NCBI GenBank assembly: GCA_001664005.1 | Contig: CP016093.1 | Location: forward strand, 62,001 to 126,000 | Direction of reading: 5' to 3' | Length of the DNA: 64,000 nt | Source of the DNA: Rhizobiales bacterium NRL2 | GTDB taxonomy: Bacteria; Pseudomonadota; Alphaproteobacteria; Minwuiales; Minwuiaceae | In this document: piece by piece, positions 23,682-31,941 of the stretch | Layout of the letters: every line of letters starts with the position of its first letter | Position numbering within the stretch: position 1 is the stretch's first letter | Translations under genes and position numbers: made by a program | Notes under the pieces: generated by a model | Seen by the model: only the letters and a program-made list of their open reading frames with translations | What the model was told of the DNA's origin: nothing | Databases searched by the model: none

Positions 23682-25168
23682 CACCAGGCTCCCTTCGATC
23701 GCGCGAAACCGGCGAGCGACGGCGGCCCGTCATCGTCCTCGGCCCGGCGGCCCAGCACGCCGGCGCGGCCGCTGGACGTGTCGGTGACGGCCTCGTAGCC
23801 ATATTCGAACGCGCCCTCGGCGGCCGCGGCGGCGGCCAGGGCGTAGGCCCAAAAGATGTCGGCGTGGACGGTGTCGTCGTTGACCAGGCGCGGCGCGCCG
23901 GTCGGGCCAGCGACGCGCTTGATGGCGCGCAGGTCGGCGCGGATCTCCGGGCTGTCGGGGATGCGGATGGTGCCGTTCTCGAAGCGCTCCTTCAGGACCG
24001 TGGCCAGGTCGAGCCGCCGTGGGCCGGACAGGATCACGCCCTCGCAGCGCTCATGGCCGTGGCGCGCCTGGATCTCCTCGACCACCGCTTCGCCCATGCC
24101 GGTCTGGTCCATGGCCAGGCGGACGACGCGGTAGTCGCGCATCATCCGGCCGATCTCGTCGTACTGCTCGGCGAAGCGGCGGTTGTGCATGTAGGTCTCT
24201 TCGCGCAGCCAGAGCACGTCGCCGACCATCTCGAAGGGCGCGATGACGGACAGGTCGCGGCGGCGCGCCACGTCCCAGCCGGAGAAGACGAGGCCCTTTT
24301 GGTAAAGCTCGGGCCGGCCCGCTTCCGGGTGCTGCGCGGCGATGATGTCGTCCAGGCCGATCCAGGAGCCCGCGCCGGTCGAGGGCACGCAATCCAGTTC
24401 CTCGGCCGCGTCGGCGCCGTAGAAGGCGCGGATTTCGGCGCACCAGGCCTCGCGGCCTTCCGCGCTCGCCTCGCGCCCGGTGACCAGGCAGATGCGCTCG
24501 TAGAGCCCTTCGGCGATCGCGTCGTCGAAGGTGATGGTCAAGGTCGCGCCCTTGCGCCGGCCGGCGCGGATCTCGTCGATCAGCTGGTTGAACGGATTGT
24601 CGACGCCGTTGTGCGTGGAGACCACGATCACCGAGCCGCCCCACATCAGCAGCGCCATGGCCGCCTTCAGCACCTCGGCGAGATCCGAGTAGAACGCCGC
24701 CTCGTCCAGGATCACCAGGCCCTGCTTGCCGCGCAGCGCCCGGGCGACAGAGGGCAGCGCCACCACCTCGAAGCCCGAGGCGAACTTCACCCGGAAGGCC
24801 TTGATGTCCTTCTGATCGTCCTCCAGGACGATCTCGTCCATCTCGCCGGCGGCCATGCCGAAGGCGCGCGCCCACATGCCGACCACGTCGATGAACTCGC
24901 GCGCCATCTCCAGGTCGTAGCCCATGTACCAGACGTCCATGCCGCCCTCGCCGCGGGCGGCTGCGGCCGTGAGCGCGGCATGCGAGGCCATGCCCCAGGT
25001 CAGGCCGATACGGCGCGATTTGTCGATCACCAGCAGCGCCGAGACCGACGTCATGGTGACGGCCCGCGCCTGATAGGGCAGCAGGATGTCGCCGCGGGGC
25101 ATGGCCTTCATCGCGGCCGGCAGCTCGGCCGTCTTCGGGATCAGCTGCTCGATCGGGCTGTCGCTCAT
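23681..25168 (-). CDS. Mu gp28-like terminase large subunit
   Basis: 495 aa. ATPase part: adapted Walker A KSRRIGLTWG (about residues 50-59) and Walker B GLVILDEAAF (about 149-158), with VVSTHNG as coupling motif. Nuclease part: the RNase-H-like acidic segments SGWDVARRRDLSVIAPF, LAMDQTGMGEAVVEEI and the late DD/H-rich VNDDTVHADIFWAYALA. It translocates and cuts DNA in headful packaging of integrated copies. Overlaps the small terminase gene by 4 bases. Confidence 0.94.
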   Translation of the reverse strand: MSDSPIEQLIPKTAELPAAMKAMPRGDILLPYQARAVTMTSVSALLVIDKSRRIGLTWGMASHAALTAAAARGEGGMDVWYMGYDLEMAREFIDVVGMWARAFGMAAGEMDEIVLEDDQKDIKAFRVKFASGFEVVALPSVARALRGKQGLVILDEAAFYSDLAEVLKAAMALLMWGGSVIVVSTHNGVDNPFNQLIDEIRAGRRKGATLTITFDDAIAEGLYERICLVTGREASAEGREAWCAEIRAFYGADAAEELDCVPSTGAGSWIGLDDIIAAQHPEAGRPELYQKGLVFSGWDVARRRDLSVIAPFEMVGDVLWLREETYMHNRRFAEQYDEIGRMMRDYRVVRLAMDQTGMGEAVVEEIQARHGHERCEGVILSGPRRLDLATVLKERFENGTIRIPDSPEIRADLRAIKRVAGPTGAPRLVNDDTVHADIFWAYALAAAAAAEGAFEYGYEAVTDTSSGRAGVLGRRAEDDDGPPSLAGFARSKGAW

Positions 25169-25722
25169 GCGGCGATGCCCAGGATCGCGTGGCGGATGCC
25201 CTTGACCGTTTCGGCCGAGAGCCCCTGCGCCTTCGCCGCCGCCTCGGCCTTGTCGGCGCTCGCTTCGCGCTCATTGCGGCGGGCTTCCTCGACCTTGGTC
25301 TCGAAGTCCTGGTCCAGGCGGGCGGCGCGCGCCAGCTCGGCCAGGCCCTTGCCGATATTGGCGATCGCCTTCGGGTCCAGGACGCCGCCTTCCTGGTCCA
25401 CCTGGGCCAGCAGGTCGAAGACGAAGGTCCGGGCCATCTCCACCAGGAGGCGGCCCTGCTTGCCCTGCATGGCCGCATCCGGCAGCTCCCTGGCCAGCGC
25501 CTCGGTCATCTCGCGCGACTGGCGGAGCCGCGACGCGGTGCGCTCGTGGTTGACCATGAAGCGATGCGCCGACGACCGCGAGACGCTGATCTCGTGCGGC
25601 GCCAGCAGCTCGGCCAGGAAGGTGGTGAAATCGTCGACCGAGCGGTTCTCGTCGCCGAGCCAGCGCTTGATGGTCTGACGGACGTCGGAGGGCAGACGGT
25701 CGATCTGGTGGCGCGGGGGCAT
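25165..25722 (-). CDS. DUF3486 protein (Mu gp27-like, small terminase candidate)
   Basis: 185 aa. Starts MPPRHQIDRLPSDVRQTIKRWLGD, the typical DUF3486 N-terminus with an HTH-like fold (LLAPHEISVSRSSAHRFMVNHE), followed by a long helix. The position immediately before the large terminase supports a small-terminase role. Start at 25722 because the ATG directly follows the previous stop (TGAGATG); the longer frame upstream only overlaps gp26. Confidence 0.88.
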   Translation of the reverse strand: MPPRHQIDRLPSDVRQTIKRWLGDENRSVDDFTTFLAELLAPHEISVSRSSAHRFMVNHERTASRLRQSREMTEALARELPDAAMQGKQGRLLVEMARTFVFDLLAQVDQEGGVLDPKAIANIGKGLAELARAARLDQDFETKVEEARRNEREASADKAEAAAKAQGLSAETVKGIRHAILGIAA

Positions 25723-25723
25723 C

Positions 25724-26029
25724 TCAGCCGAGCTCGCTGGGCCGGGGACGCTCCACGCCGTCGACATGCTCCTCGCCGCGGGCCACCGTCAGGCCCCTGT
25801 CGGTCAGCTTCGCCAGGACATAGGGGCCGACGATCTCGGTGGCGACCAACTCCCGGTCCTCCATCCACGACAGGTGCGCCTTGACGTCGGATTCCGTCAG
25901 CGACTGCGCCGTGGAGACTTCCAGGGCCCGGCGGATGATCGCGTGGTTCTGGCTGTAGCCGGCGTCGGCCGCCAACAGGCGCAGGATCTCGCGGCGCACC
26001 ATGGCGCGGATGGATGCGGCAAGGCTCAT
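25724..26029 (-). CDS. Mu gp26-like winged-helix phage protein (VpaChn25_0724 family type)
   Basis: 101 aa. ASIRAMVRREILRLLAADAGYSQNHAIIRRALE followed by DVKAHLSWMEDRELVATEIVG and KLTDRGLTVARG is a winged-helix pattern as in ArsR-like proteins. In Mu-like phages a protein of this kind precedes gp27. A DNA-binding or packaging-accessory role is likely but not shown. ATGA overlap with the upstream gene. Confidence 0.78.
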   Translation of the reverse strand: MSLAASIRAMVRREILRLLAADAGYSQNHAIIRRALEVSTAQSLTESDVKAHLSWMEDRELVATEIVGPYVLAKLTDRGLTVARGEEHVDGVERPRPSELG

Positions 26030-26472
26030 CGGTTCTCACCCCTCTGCAGTGCGCCGGCCTCGGGAATGTGATGGCGGACGAGGATCTCCATCAGGCGCTT
26101 CAGCCCGCCTATGTCGGCATGCGCGCCCTGCACTTCGGAGGCCATGGCGGTCACCGCGTCCTTCACGTTCGAGACGCGGTCGTGCAGCCGCTGCAGGTCC
26201 TCGTGGCCGGGCGCGTACTGGTGCCGCAGCTCCAGCTCCTGCAGCCGCTTGTCATGTTCGTCGAGGGACTTCTTGATCTCCGAGGAGACCTCGGCGAGCT
26301 CTGTGCGGATGGACGACGAGACACTCGCCAGCTGCTCGGTCATGTTCGCGGAGACGTTGGCCATCTCCTGCTTTGCCGACGTGCGGATCGACCAGGCGAC
26401 CCAGCCGACCAGCATGTTGATGATGACCGTGATCACCGGAACGATGATCGGGATCCAGTTGATCTCCTCCAT
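26026..26472 (-). CDS. DUF2730 protein (Mu gp25-like), membrane anchor plus coiled coil
   Basis: 148 aa. One N-terminal transmembrane segment (IPIIVPVITVIINMLVGWVAW, about residues 7-27) is followed by a long coiled coil (MANVSANMTEQLASVSSSIRTELAEVSSEIKK) and helices to the C-terminus. This layout is that of DUF2730. It lies among lysis genes, so a spanin-like or lysis-accessory role is possible but unproved. Confidence 0.8.
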   Translation of the reverse strand: MEEINWIPIIVPVITVIINMLVGWVAWSIRTSAKQEMANVSANMTEQLASVSSSIRTELAEVSSEIKKSLDEHDKRLQELELRHQYAPGHEDLQRLHDRVSNVKDAVTAMASEVQGAHADIGGLKRLMEILVRHHIPEAGALQRGENR

Positions 26473-26486
26473 TGCGCCGCCCCCTC

Positions 26487-27095
26487 CTACGAACCGTCGC
26501 GGCCGGTCAGGCGGCCGAGGATGGAGCCGATCACGCCGGGCCCGCGGTTCACGCCGGCGGCCGTCTTCTTGTCTTCGGAGCGCTTCCAGACGCTGACGCC
26601 CAGCACTGACAGCGCGACCAGCCAGATCGGCGCGATCGACGCGATGGCGTCGCCCAGCGCGATGAAGATGTTCGGGGCCTCGCGCGGCTCCGTGATCGCG
26701 ACCCAGCCGATGATGAACACCAGGCCCAGCATGGTCAGCGCCCAGGTGATGGCGACGGCGTAGCCCAGCGTCGGCCGCCAGCGCCGGACATACGGATCGT
26801 CGGAGGCGATCTCGGCGCGCATGGTCTCGTTGACCTGGCGGTGGCGGTCGACTTCCGAATCGATCTCGGCCAGCTCAATCGCGGTCGCCTGGCGCTGCAG
26901 CTCGGCCACCAGCTTCGGATCGGCCCGGAGCCGCTCGATCGCCTGCTCGGGCGTCTCGGCGCCGGTCACGCGCCTGGCCACGTCGACGACCTTGGTGGCG
27001 ACGCGCTCGCCGTTCTCGCCATTGATCAGCCGCCCGATCGACGGCAGGAACTCGGTGACCAGCGGCAAGGCCGCGGCGATGATGGCGGGGATCAT
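26487..27095 (-). CDS. Holin-like protein with three membrane segments
   Basis: 202 aa. An amphipathic N-terminus (IPAIIAAALPLVTEFLPSIGRLI), a charged helical middle and at least two strong transmembrane helices (TLGYAVAITWALTMLGLVFIIGWVA and IAPIWLVALSVLGVSVW) with a basic C-terminus. This matches the 3TM phage holin family. It directly follows the endolysin with an ATGA overlap, so it should time lysis. Confidence 0.82.
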   Translation of the reverse strand: MIPAIIAAALPLVTEFLPSIGRLINGENGERVATKVVDVARRVTGAETPEQAIERLRADPKLVAELQRQATAIELAEIDSEVDRHRQVNETMRAEIASDDPYVRRWRPTLGYAVAITWALTMLGLVFIIGWVAITEPREAPNIFIALGDAIASIAPIWLVALSVLGVSVWKRSEDKKTAAGVNRGPGVIGSILGRLTGRDGS

Positions 27096-27577
27096 GCTTC
27101 GCCCGCCCGGAAGTTGGCGGCGTTGGGCATCCGGCCGAAGAACGCGCTCACGTCGAAGCACGGGCAGGCCTTGCCCTGGTTGACGTCCCGGTGGCCGATC
27201 ACGCGCCTGATTGTGGGGAAGCGCCGGCGCAGGTGCTCGACCAGCACGGTCAGCGCCAGCATCTGCGCCGCGGTGTAGTTGAAGTCCGGCCGGTCTGCGT
27301 CCTCGGCCCTGCCGCCGACCAGGCAGATGCCGATCGAGTTGGCGTTGTGGCCATAGGCGTGGGCGCCGATCTCCTCGTCGACGTCGCCGTCTCGGTCCAG
27401 ATCGCGGCCCGGCTCCGTCTTGCCGCTGCGGCGGATGACGTAGTTGTAGCCGATGTCATCCCAACCGCGCCCCTCCGGCGGCGGGTTGGTGTGCCACGGC
27501 CGCATTTCCGCGACCCCGATGTCCATACTCGGCGGGGTGTGGGCGCCGTGGACGATGATGGTGTCGATATGGCGCAA
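27092..27577 (-). CDS. Endolysin, N-acetylmuramoyl-L-alanine amidase (Amidase_2)
   Basis: 161 aa. Cleaves the amide bond between MurNAc and L-Ala in peptidoglycan. Zinc ligands visible: H10 in IIVHGAHT, H129 in IGHRDVNQGKACPCFD, and C138 in the same segment; the GYNYVI strand is also conserved. No signal peptide, so it needs the adjacent holin. First gene of the lysis/packaging operon, with a Plys-like palindrome 63 bases upstream. Confidence 0.93.
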   Translation of the reverse strand: MRHIDTIIVHGAHTPPSMDIGVAEMRPWHTNPPPEGRGWDDIGYNYVIRRSGKTEPGRDLDRDGDVDEEIGAHAYGHNANSIGICLVGGRAEDADRPDFNYTAAQMLALTVLVEHLRRRFPTIRRVIGHRDVNQGKACPCFDVSAFFGRMPNAANFRAGEA

Positions 27578-27639
27578 ACCGCGCTCCCAGGGCCGGGGTG
27601 ATTTGCGGCCATGGTCGAGCTTCCGGCGCGAAGGAATAA

Positions 27640-27658
27640 GGGCGCAGCGGCTACGCCC
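27640..27658 (-). promoter_or_regulatory. Putative late-promoter activator site upstream of lysis operon (Plys-like)
   Basis: GGGCGCAGCGGCTACGCCC, a 19-bp palindrome with one mismatch, 63 bases before the endolysin. It matches the perfect palindrome before protease I at 16 of 19 bases and has the same ATAAGGGCG flank. On the transcribed strand it is followed by TTATTC. See the site at 16628-16646. Confidence 0.7.
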
Positions 27659-27691
27659 CGCCTGAGTCTCTATATTCCCTGAGAATGAAAC

Positions 27692-28258
27692 CTACGGGAG
27701 ATTTTTGCGTCTATCAAACCAAGGGGAGTGAACCCCGCGCATCACCATGCTGGTTCTCTCCACCACTTCGATGAACACCTCGCGAAGGTACTGGGGGTCG
27801 AATTCCCGAAATACAAATGGCTGGATTGGATTGTTTTTCAGGCGTCGGCAGATTTCCACGATCTTTGGATCTGAAAAATCTCTCGCCGATCGCTCGTGTG
27901 CAAACCGATTCCTAATTTCGGAGATTCTTTCGATCGTGTCGCGGGTCTCCTGACCATAGAAGCCAAACGCTTGCAGGACATCAGCCTTGGCCTTCGCACT
28001 TCCAAGAGGGGTGGGACCAGGGCCAGCGATCCTCTTCCAGAGCTTTCTCTTTTTGCTGCGCTCCTGATCGTTGTCTTTCTCGTCAACGACAGTTGCTGAA
28101 AATTGCTTGCGAAGTAGAGCCTCTAGTTCGTCCTCTAGATTGGTAGCAGCCAATATTGCGGCGGCGCGAGGACTCTCTCCTTCCAGTTCGCCGTAATATG
28201 CTTGGATATCGTCGAAGGCGGCTTCGAGCGCGGCTCGTAGCTCGTCGTCGTCATCCAT
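27692..28258 (-). CDS. MltR-family/HEPN-like protein (phage cargo)
   Basis: 188 aa. AAAILAATNLEDELEALLRKQF and LGSAKAKADVLQAFGFYGQETRDTIERISEIRNRFAHE are the conserved parts of the MltR (mannitol repressor) family, an all-helical fold related to HEPN. The RNRFAH motif is the Rx4-6H-type signature of HEPN RNases. Not a Mu core gene; its codon use is less GC-biased. It lies between the Mor-like activator and the lysis promoter, a usual place for cargo. It could be a phage-encoded exclusion or toxin protein; the role is inference. Confidence 0.75.
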   Translation of the reverse strand: MDDDDELRAALEAAFDDIQAYYGELEGESPRAAAILAATNLEDELEALLRKQFSATVVDEKDNDQERSKKRKLWKRIAGPGPTPLGSAKAKADVLQAFGFYGQETRDTIERISEIRNRFAHERSARDFSDPKIVEICRRLKNNPIQPFVFREFDPQYLREVFIEVVERTSMVMRGVHSPWFDRRKNLP

Positions 28259-28332
28259 GCCGTCCTCCTACAACAGCGCAACCATCAGAATTCTGGCCTC
28301 GCGCAGCCCCGATGTCGATTCCAGCGCTACTG

Positions 28333-28686
28333 TCAGACGCGTAGTTCTCCCTGTGCATTCTCAGGATCTCGGCGATCCCATGCCTGCGCCGTCCGCCGGG
28401 ATATGCGCACTGCGTGCCCCGCGCGCTCCTGGCTCCAGCCCTTCGAGCGGAGCCAGCGGTAGATCGACTTCTTCGCCAGCGGGATCTCCAGTCGCTCGTC
28501 GGCCAGTTCTGCGACCACCGCCCGGGCCGCCTCGATCCCGACGATGTCGGCCAAGTCGGATCCCTCGGCCCGCTGGGGCACGCGCAGCCGCGTGCCGCCG
28601 CGCGCCAGCGCAAGCTCCAGCGCCGCCTCGACGCCGGCGGCGTCGGCCACCAGGTTGAGCGTGGCGGGAAGCCGGCCCTCAGCCAT
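28333..28686 (-). CDS. Mor/C-like middle-late transcription activator
   Basis: 117 aa. DLADIVGIEAARAVVAELADERLEIPLAKKSIYRWLRSKGWSQERAGHAVRISRRTAQAWDRR shows the dimerisation block, beta-strand linker and C-terminal helix-turn-helix expected of Mor/C. It follows GemA and precedes the late region as in Mu. It is the best candidate to bind the two 19-bp palindromes ahead of the lysis and protease operons. Overlaps gemA by 8 bases. Confidence 0.75.
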   Translation of the reverse strand: MAEGRLPATLNLVADAAGVEAALELALARGGTRLRVPQRAEGSDLADIVGIEAARAVVAELADERLEIPLAKKSIYRWLRSKGWSQERAGHAVRISRRTAQAWDRRDPENAQGELRV

Positions 28687-29416
28687 GGCCGGCCCTGTCT
28701 TCCGGGATACCCTCGGCCTTGCGGATGCGCCGGCCCAAGGCGGCGATGACGCGGTCCAGCTCCTCGGCCGAGAGTTCGTCCAGCCGCGGCGGGTAGTGGT
28801 CCATCGGCCGCGCGGTGCGCCCGATCGCTGCGGCGAGATAGAACGCGTCGTCGGTCTTCATCTGGCCCAGCGCGTGCAGCCTGCGCCCCTGGGCGGCCAG
28901 CACCGCCAGCCGGTCGCGGATAGCGATGGAGCCCAGGTTCGCTGGCCGGCCGGCAAAGTCCCAGCGCGACCAGGCCACGCCGGCCTCGCGGGCGAGAAAG
29001 TCCTTCAGCCCCTCGACCACCTTCATGGCGTCTTCGCCGTGCTGCCACTCGGCGCGTTCGACGCCGGTGACGTTCCCGGCCCAGGCGCTCAGCGCCTCGT
29101 CGGAGCGGTCGCGGACGACGCCCAGGTGCCAGCCGGAAATCCACAGGGCTCGGATCTTTGAAAGCATGCCACTGGACGCTCGCGCGCCCGGGGTGGCGGA
29201 GGGCCGGCGGGCGCGCGCCTTCTTGACAGACCGGAAGCCCCTTTCCCGGAAGTGCTCGACCAGCTCGACCAGCTGGGCGTCGCTCAACGCGGTTCGGGTA
29301 CGGCACCCGAACTTCGCCTCCAGCAGGTCGCGGAAGTCGTCATCCTCAATTCCCAGCTGCTTGACCGCGATCGCGGACTTGGCCAGCAGCGCCTTCCGGT
29401 TCGCCGAGACGCTCAC
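28679..29416 (-). CDS. gemA: GemA-like regulatory protein (Mu gp16, DUF1018)
   Basis: 245 aa. KSAIAVKQLGIEDDDFRDLLEAKFG and ALSDAQLVELVEHFRERGF, then SKIRALWISGWHLGVV and AWAGNVTGVERAEWQHGEDAMKVVEGLKDFL, are diagnostic for DUF1018/GemA. In Mu this protein alters host gene expression and DNA supercoiling. It ends the early operon. The start overlaps the methyltransferase stop by 4 bases. Confidence 0.9.
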   Translation of the reverse strand: MSVSANRKALLAKSAIAVKQLGIEDDDFRDLLEAKFGCRTRTALSDAQLVELVEHFRERGFRSVKKARARRPSATPGARASSGMLSKIRALWISGWHLGVVRDRSDEALSAWAGNVTGVERAEWQHGEDAMKVVEGLKDFLAREAGVAWSRWDFAGRPANLGSIAIRDRLAVLAAQGRRLHALGQMKTDDAFYLAAAIGRTARPMDHYPPRLDELSAEELDRVIAALGRRIRKAEGIPEDRAGHG

Positions 29417-30138
29417 AGCCCCATCTCCTGCTGCACGGCCGCGGCCTTCTCGGCCCGCTTCTTCGCCCGCTCGGCGGCCTCCTCGGCGCGCCTGGCGGCG
29501 ACCTGTTCAGCGTATGGCGTGTAGTCTTCCGCGCGCTCCAGCTCGGCCCGGCAGGGCGGTATGAACCCGAGCGGCTGCGCCAGGGCGCCGGCTTGCCAGA
29601 CAAACCAGGCATAGGCAGTCGCGCTGGAGGCCTCCGGGTCGAGCATGTTCTTGACGATCGGCACACGCTCGCTGAAAACCCAGACACGGGTCGGCGCTTC
29701 CGGCAGCCACAGTCTCTCGCGGCGCTCGGCGCCCTCCAGTAGCTGCAGCCGGGCGAAGATCGCAACAAACGGGGCCAGCTCCAGCGCGCGCAGGATGAAA
29801 GGCAGCGCCAGCCGGAACGGCGGGTTGGCGATGATCCAGTCGGACGCCGGCAGAACGGGCTTCGGCAGGCCGATGAAGTCGTGAAGGAAGCCGGCCGCCT
29901 CAACAAACGGATAGGGGTGCACGTCGCTGGCGTGCACGGTCTCGAAAAATTCGCTCAACGGCCGCGCCATGTCGCCCTGGCCGCAGCACGGGTCCCAGAC
30001 GGTCTGGCTGGGGTACCAGCTCTCGACGCAGTGGTGGAACAGCGCCCGCGTCGCCCAGGGCGGCGTCGGGAAGAAGTCCAAGGAGTCGTGCGGCTCGCGC
30101 CGCTGCGCCATCACGGCATGGCTGCGGTTCTGGCTCAT
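29413..30138 (-). CDS. Phage DNA adenine methyltransferase-like protein
   Basis: 241 aa. DPCCGQGD (about residues 48-55) is a variant SAM-binding motif I; ASDWIIANPPF (about 102-112) is catalytic motif IV with NPPF, as in N6-adenine MTases. FFPTPPWATRALF near the start is common in phage MTases. No target recognition domain is obvious and the C-terminus is a charged AAERAKKRAEKAAA helix. Likely masks phage DNA against host restriction. Confidence 0.82.
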   Translation of the reverse strand: MSQNRSHAVMAQRREPHDSLDFFPTPPWATRALFHHCVESWYPSQTVWDPCCGQGDMARPLSEFFETVHASDVHPYPFVEAAGFLHDFIGLPKPVLPASDWIIANPPFRLALPFILRALELAPFVAIFARLQLLEGAERRERLWLPEAPTRVWVFSERVPIVKNMLDPEASSATAYAWFVWQAGALAQPLGFIPPCRAELERAEDYTPYAEQVAARRAEEAAERAKKRAEKAAAVQQEMGL

Positions 30139-30139
30139 C

Positions 30140-30409
30140 TCAGCCCTCGATGTCGCAGCGATAGCCGGGCCGCTCGCGCGCCTCGGCGTCCGCCGCCTCG
30201 GCCAGACGCCGCAGGCAGTGCTGGCAGGCTACCTGTTGCGGCAGGATTAGCTCGGCGTTCAGCACCTCGTTGGCCTCCGTCACCGCACGGGTGATCACCT
30301 GCCGGCGTTCAGCGCTGCGCGAGGAGCGCCCGGCCGGTGCGGCCGCCAGCGCGAGGTTCATCATCACGCGGCGCATCTCCTCGACGGTGGTGGTCGGGCG
30401 CGACGGCAT
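30140..30409 (-). CDS. Small early phage protein with Cys pair
   Basis: 89 aa. Begins MPSRPTTTVEEMRRVMMNLALAAAPAG. The C-terminal part carries CQHCLRRLAEAADAEARERPGYRC, a possible metal-binding group. One base separates it from the methyltransferase gene, so it belongs to the early operon. No known family. Confidence 0.65.
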   Translation of the reverse strand: MPSRPTTTVEEMRRVMMNLALAAAPAGRSSRSAERRQVITRAVTEANEVLNAELILPQQVACQHCLRRLAEAADAEARERPGYRCDIEG

Positions 30410-30411
30410 TG

Positions 30412-30783
30412 TCAGCTCCCGAAGTCCGCGGCGATCCGCTGGGCGGCGTCGAGCGCCAGGCCGATCATGGATGCCGGCGCGGTCTCCGCCCGGCGGTCCA
30501 GGTTCTCCGGATCGACCGGGCCGGTGGCGACGCGGGCCAGCGAGCGGCGCAGCGCCTCCAGCGGGATGCCGTGCTGCAGGGCGACCGACGCCATCACGGC
30601 CGCGTCCTCCAGGGCGTGGCGAGTCTCCGAGCCCTCCTTGCCGGCGAAGATGAAGATCTCGCGTAATTCGCCGGTTGCCGGGTCGAAGCCGCAGCTGACA
30701 TCGGCTGAGAGGCCGTTGCGCTCGATGGTCTCGGAGACGGACGGCCGCCGCTCCGGCAGGCGCTTGCGGGCAGCCGCGCTCAT
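30412..30783 (-). CDS. Stand-alone TSCPD-domain protein
   Basis: 123 aa. GELREIFIFAGKEGSETRHALEDAAVMASVALQHGIPLEALRRSLA matches the TSCPD domain otherwise found at the end of B12-dependent ribonucleotide reductases (NrdJ). No reductase domain is present; in phages such single-domain proteins are common and of unknown role. Start taken at 30783 because upstream codons only overlap the next gene and the ATG sits on its stop region. Confidence 0.8.
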   Translation of the reverse strand: MSAAARKRLPERRPSVSETIERNGLSADVSCGFDPATGELREIFIFAGKEGSETRHALEDAAVMASVALQHGIPLEALRRSLARVATGPVDPENLDRRAETAPASMIGLALDAAQRIAADFGS

Positions 30784-31424
30784 GACGCGCTCGCCAGCTC
30801 GGCAGGCGCCCTGGCGCTGGCGAGATCGATGGTCACCGGCGTCCACGGCTCGCGCGGATGGTCGCGCTTGTAGAAGCGGACATACTCGCGGCTGCCCTGG
30901 ATGCGGATGGAGTCGTTCAGCGCCGCGATAGCCTGCCGCCAGCCGTCGTCGTCGATCTCCAGCCGGCGGAGCCCGAACAGCGCCTCGCGGTTGATCCGGC
31001 CCTCCTTGTCGACCTGGAAGGCGTGGTCGACCAGCGTGCGGATCTTCGCGTCCGCGCCCTCCGACCAGGCCGAGATGCAGGCGTCGAACAGCTCCTTGGC
31101 GACCTGCAGCTCGGGCCCGAAGGTGAGCGAGTCCTGCACCTGGACCGAGACCTTCATGCAGCCGTCGAAGGTGGTCAGGGTGACGTTGCCCTTCTTGCCG
31201 CCGCGCGTGACGCCGTACTTCTCGGACAGCAGGTCCATGAAGGTCGCGACGTCGTCGAAGGTGTGGCCGCGGAAGCGCGCGATCTGTGCGTTCAGCTCCT
31301 CGGCATAGCCCAGGATCTTGCGGACCGTCTGGTCCTCCAGGCGCTCGTGGTCCTTGACCATGTCCTCAGGCACCAGTCGGCCCTTCGCGTCCATGATGAA
31401 GCCAGCGGGGATTTCGACATTCAT
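30780..31424 (-). CDS. DUF3164 protein (Mu-like early gene)
   Basis: 214 aa. PAGFIMDAKGRLVPEDMVKDHERLEDQTVRKI, then the GKKGNVTLTTFDGCMKVSVQVQD strand block and ALNDSIRIQGSREYVRFYKRD are typical of DUF3164, a constant early gene in Mu-like phages with no proven function. The start follows 67 non-coding bases. Overlap of 4 bases with the TSCPD gene. Confidence 0.88.
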   Translation of the reverse strand: MNVEIPAGFIMDAKGRLVPEDMVKDHERLEDQTVRKILGYAEELNAQIARFRGHTFDDVATFMDLLSEKYGVTRGGKKGNVTLTTFDGCMKVSVQVQDSLTFGPELQVAKELFDACISAWSEGADAKIRTLVDHAFQVDKEGRINREALFGLRRLEIDDDGWRQAIAALNDSIRIQGSREYVRFYKRDHPREPWTPVTIDLASARAPAELASAS

Positions 31425-31491
31425 TGATCAGCTCCTTGCCCAGATGAGGTGAAGCCAGCGCAGCTGCTGGCGGATAAAGCGCCGGAGGTGG

Positions 31492-31941
31492 CTACGGCGT
31501 CTCATCGGCGAAGCCCTCCCGCAGCAGGTTCAGCGTCTGCCGGATGTCATCGGCCAGGGCCTCCAGCCGGCGGATCGCACGGATGCGCTCGACCCGTTCG
31601 ACGTTGCGCGCCAGCAGGGAGGGAAGATCGGCCAGATCGCTGTCCGACATCAGCGCATCGACGACGGCCGCGACCTCCGGCCTGTCCTCGATCGCGAGTT
31701 CGATCTTGTGGACGGCGTGCAGGATGGTGGTGTGGTCGCGATCAAAGAAGCGGCCGATCTCGGGCATCGACTTCCCCAGCCGACGCCAGATCACGTAGGC
31801 GGCGATCTGGCGGGCCTCGGCGACGTCATGGGCCTTCCGGCTGCTCAGCATGCAGTACAGGTCGACGCCGCAAACGACGGCCGTCCGTTCGGCGATCCGC
31901 ATCATCGGGCTCGCCGGCGCCTGGATCGAAATCGCGTTCAT
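31492..31941 (-). CDS. DnaA domain-IV-like DNA-binding protein
   Basis: 149 aa. AHDVAEARQIAAYVIWRRLGKSMPEIGRFFDRDHTTILHAVHKIE closely follows the DnaA C-terminal DNA-binding domain, including the DHTT signature loop, but no AAA+ domain is present. The C-terminal half is a long charged helix. Might bind phage or host DnaA-box-like sequences. Belongs to the early operon between MuB and DUF3164. Confidence 0.82.
   Translation of the reverse strand: MNAISIQAPASPMMRIAERTAVVCGVDLYCMLSSRKAHDVAEARQIAAYVIWRRLGKSMPEIGRFFDRDHTTILHAVHKIELAIEDRPEVAAVVDALMSDSDLADLPSLLARNVERVERIRAIRRLEALADDIRQTLNLLREGFADETP

Noticed and set aside
21129-25678. Long plus-strand frames opposite portal and terminase
   Set aside because: The minus-strand products have unmistakable Mu family motifs; the plus-strand ones are low-complexity antisense.
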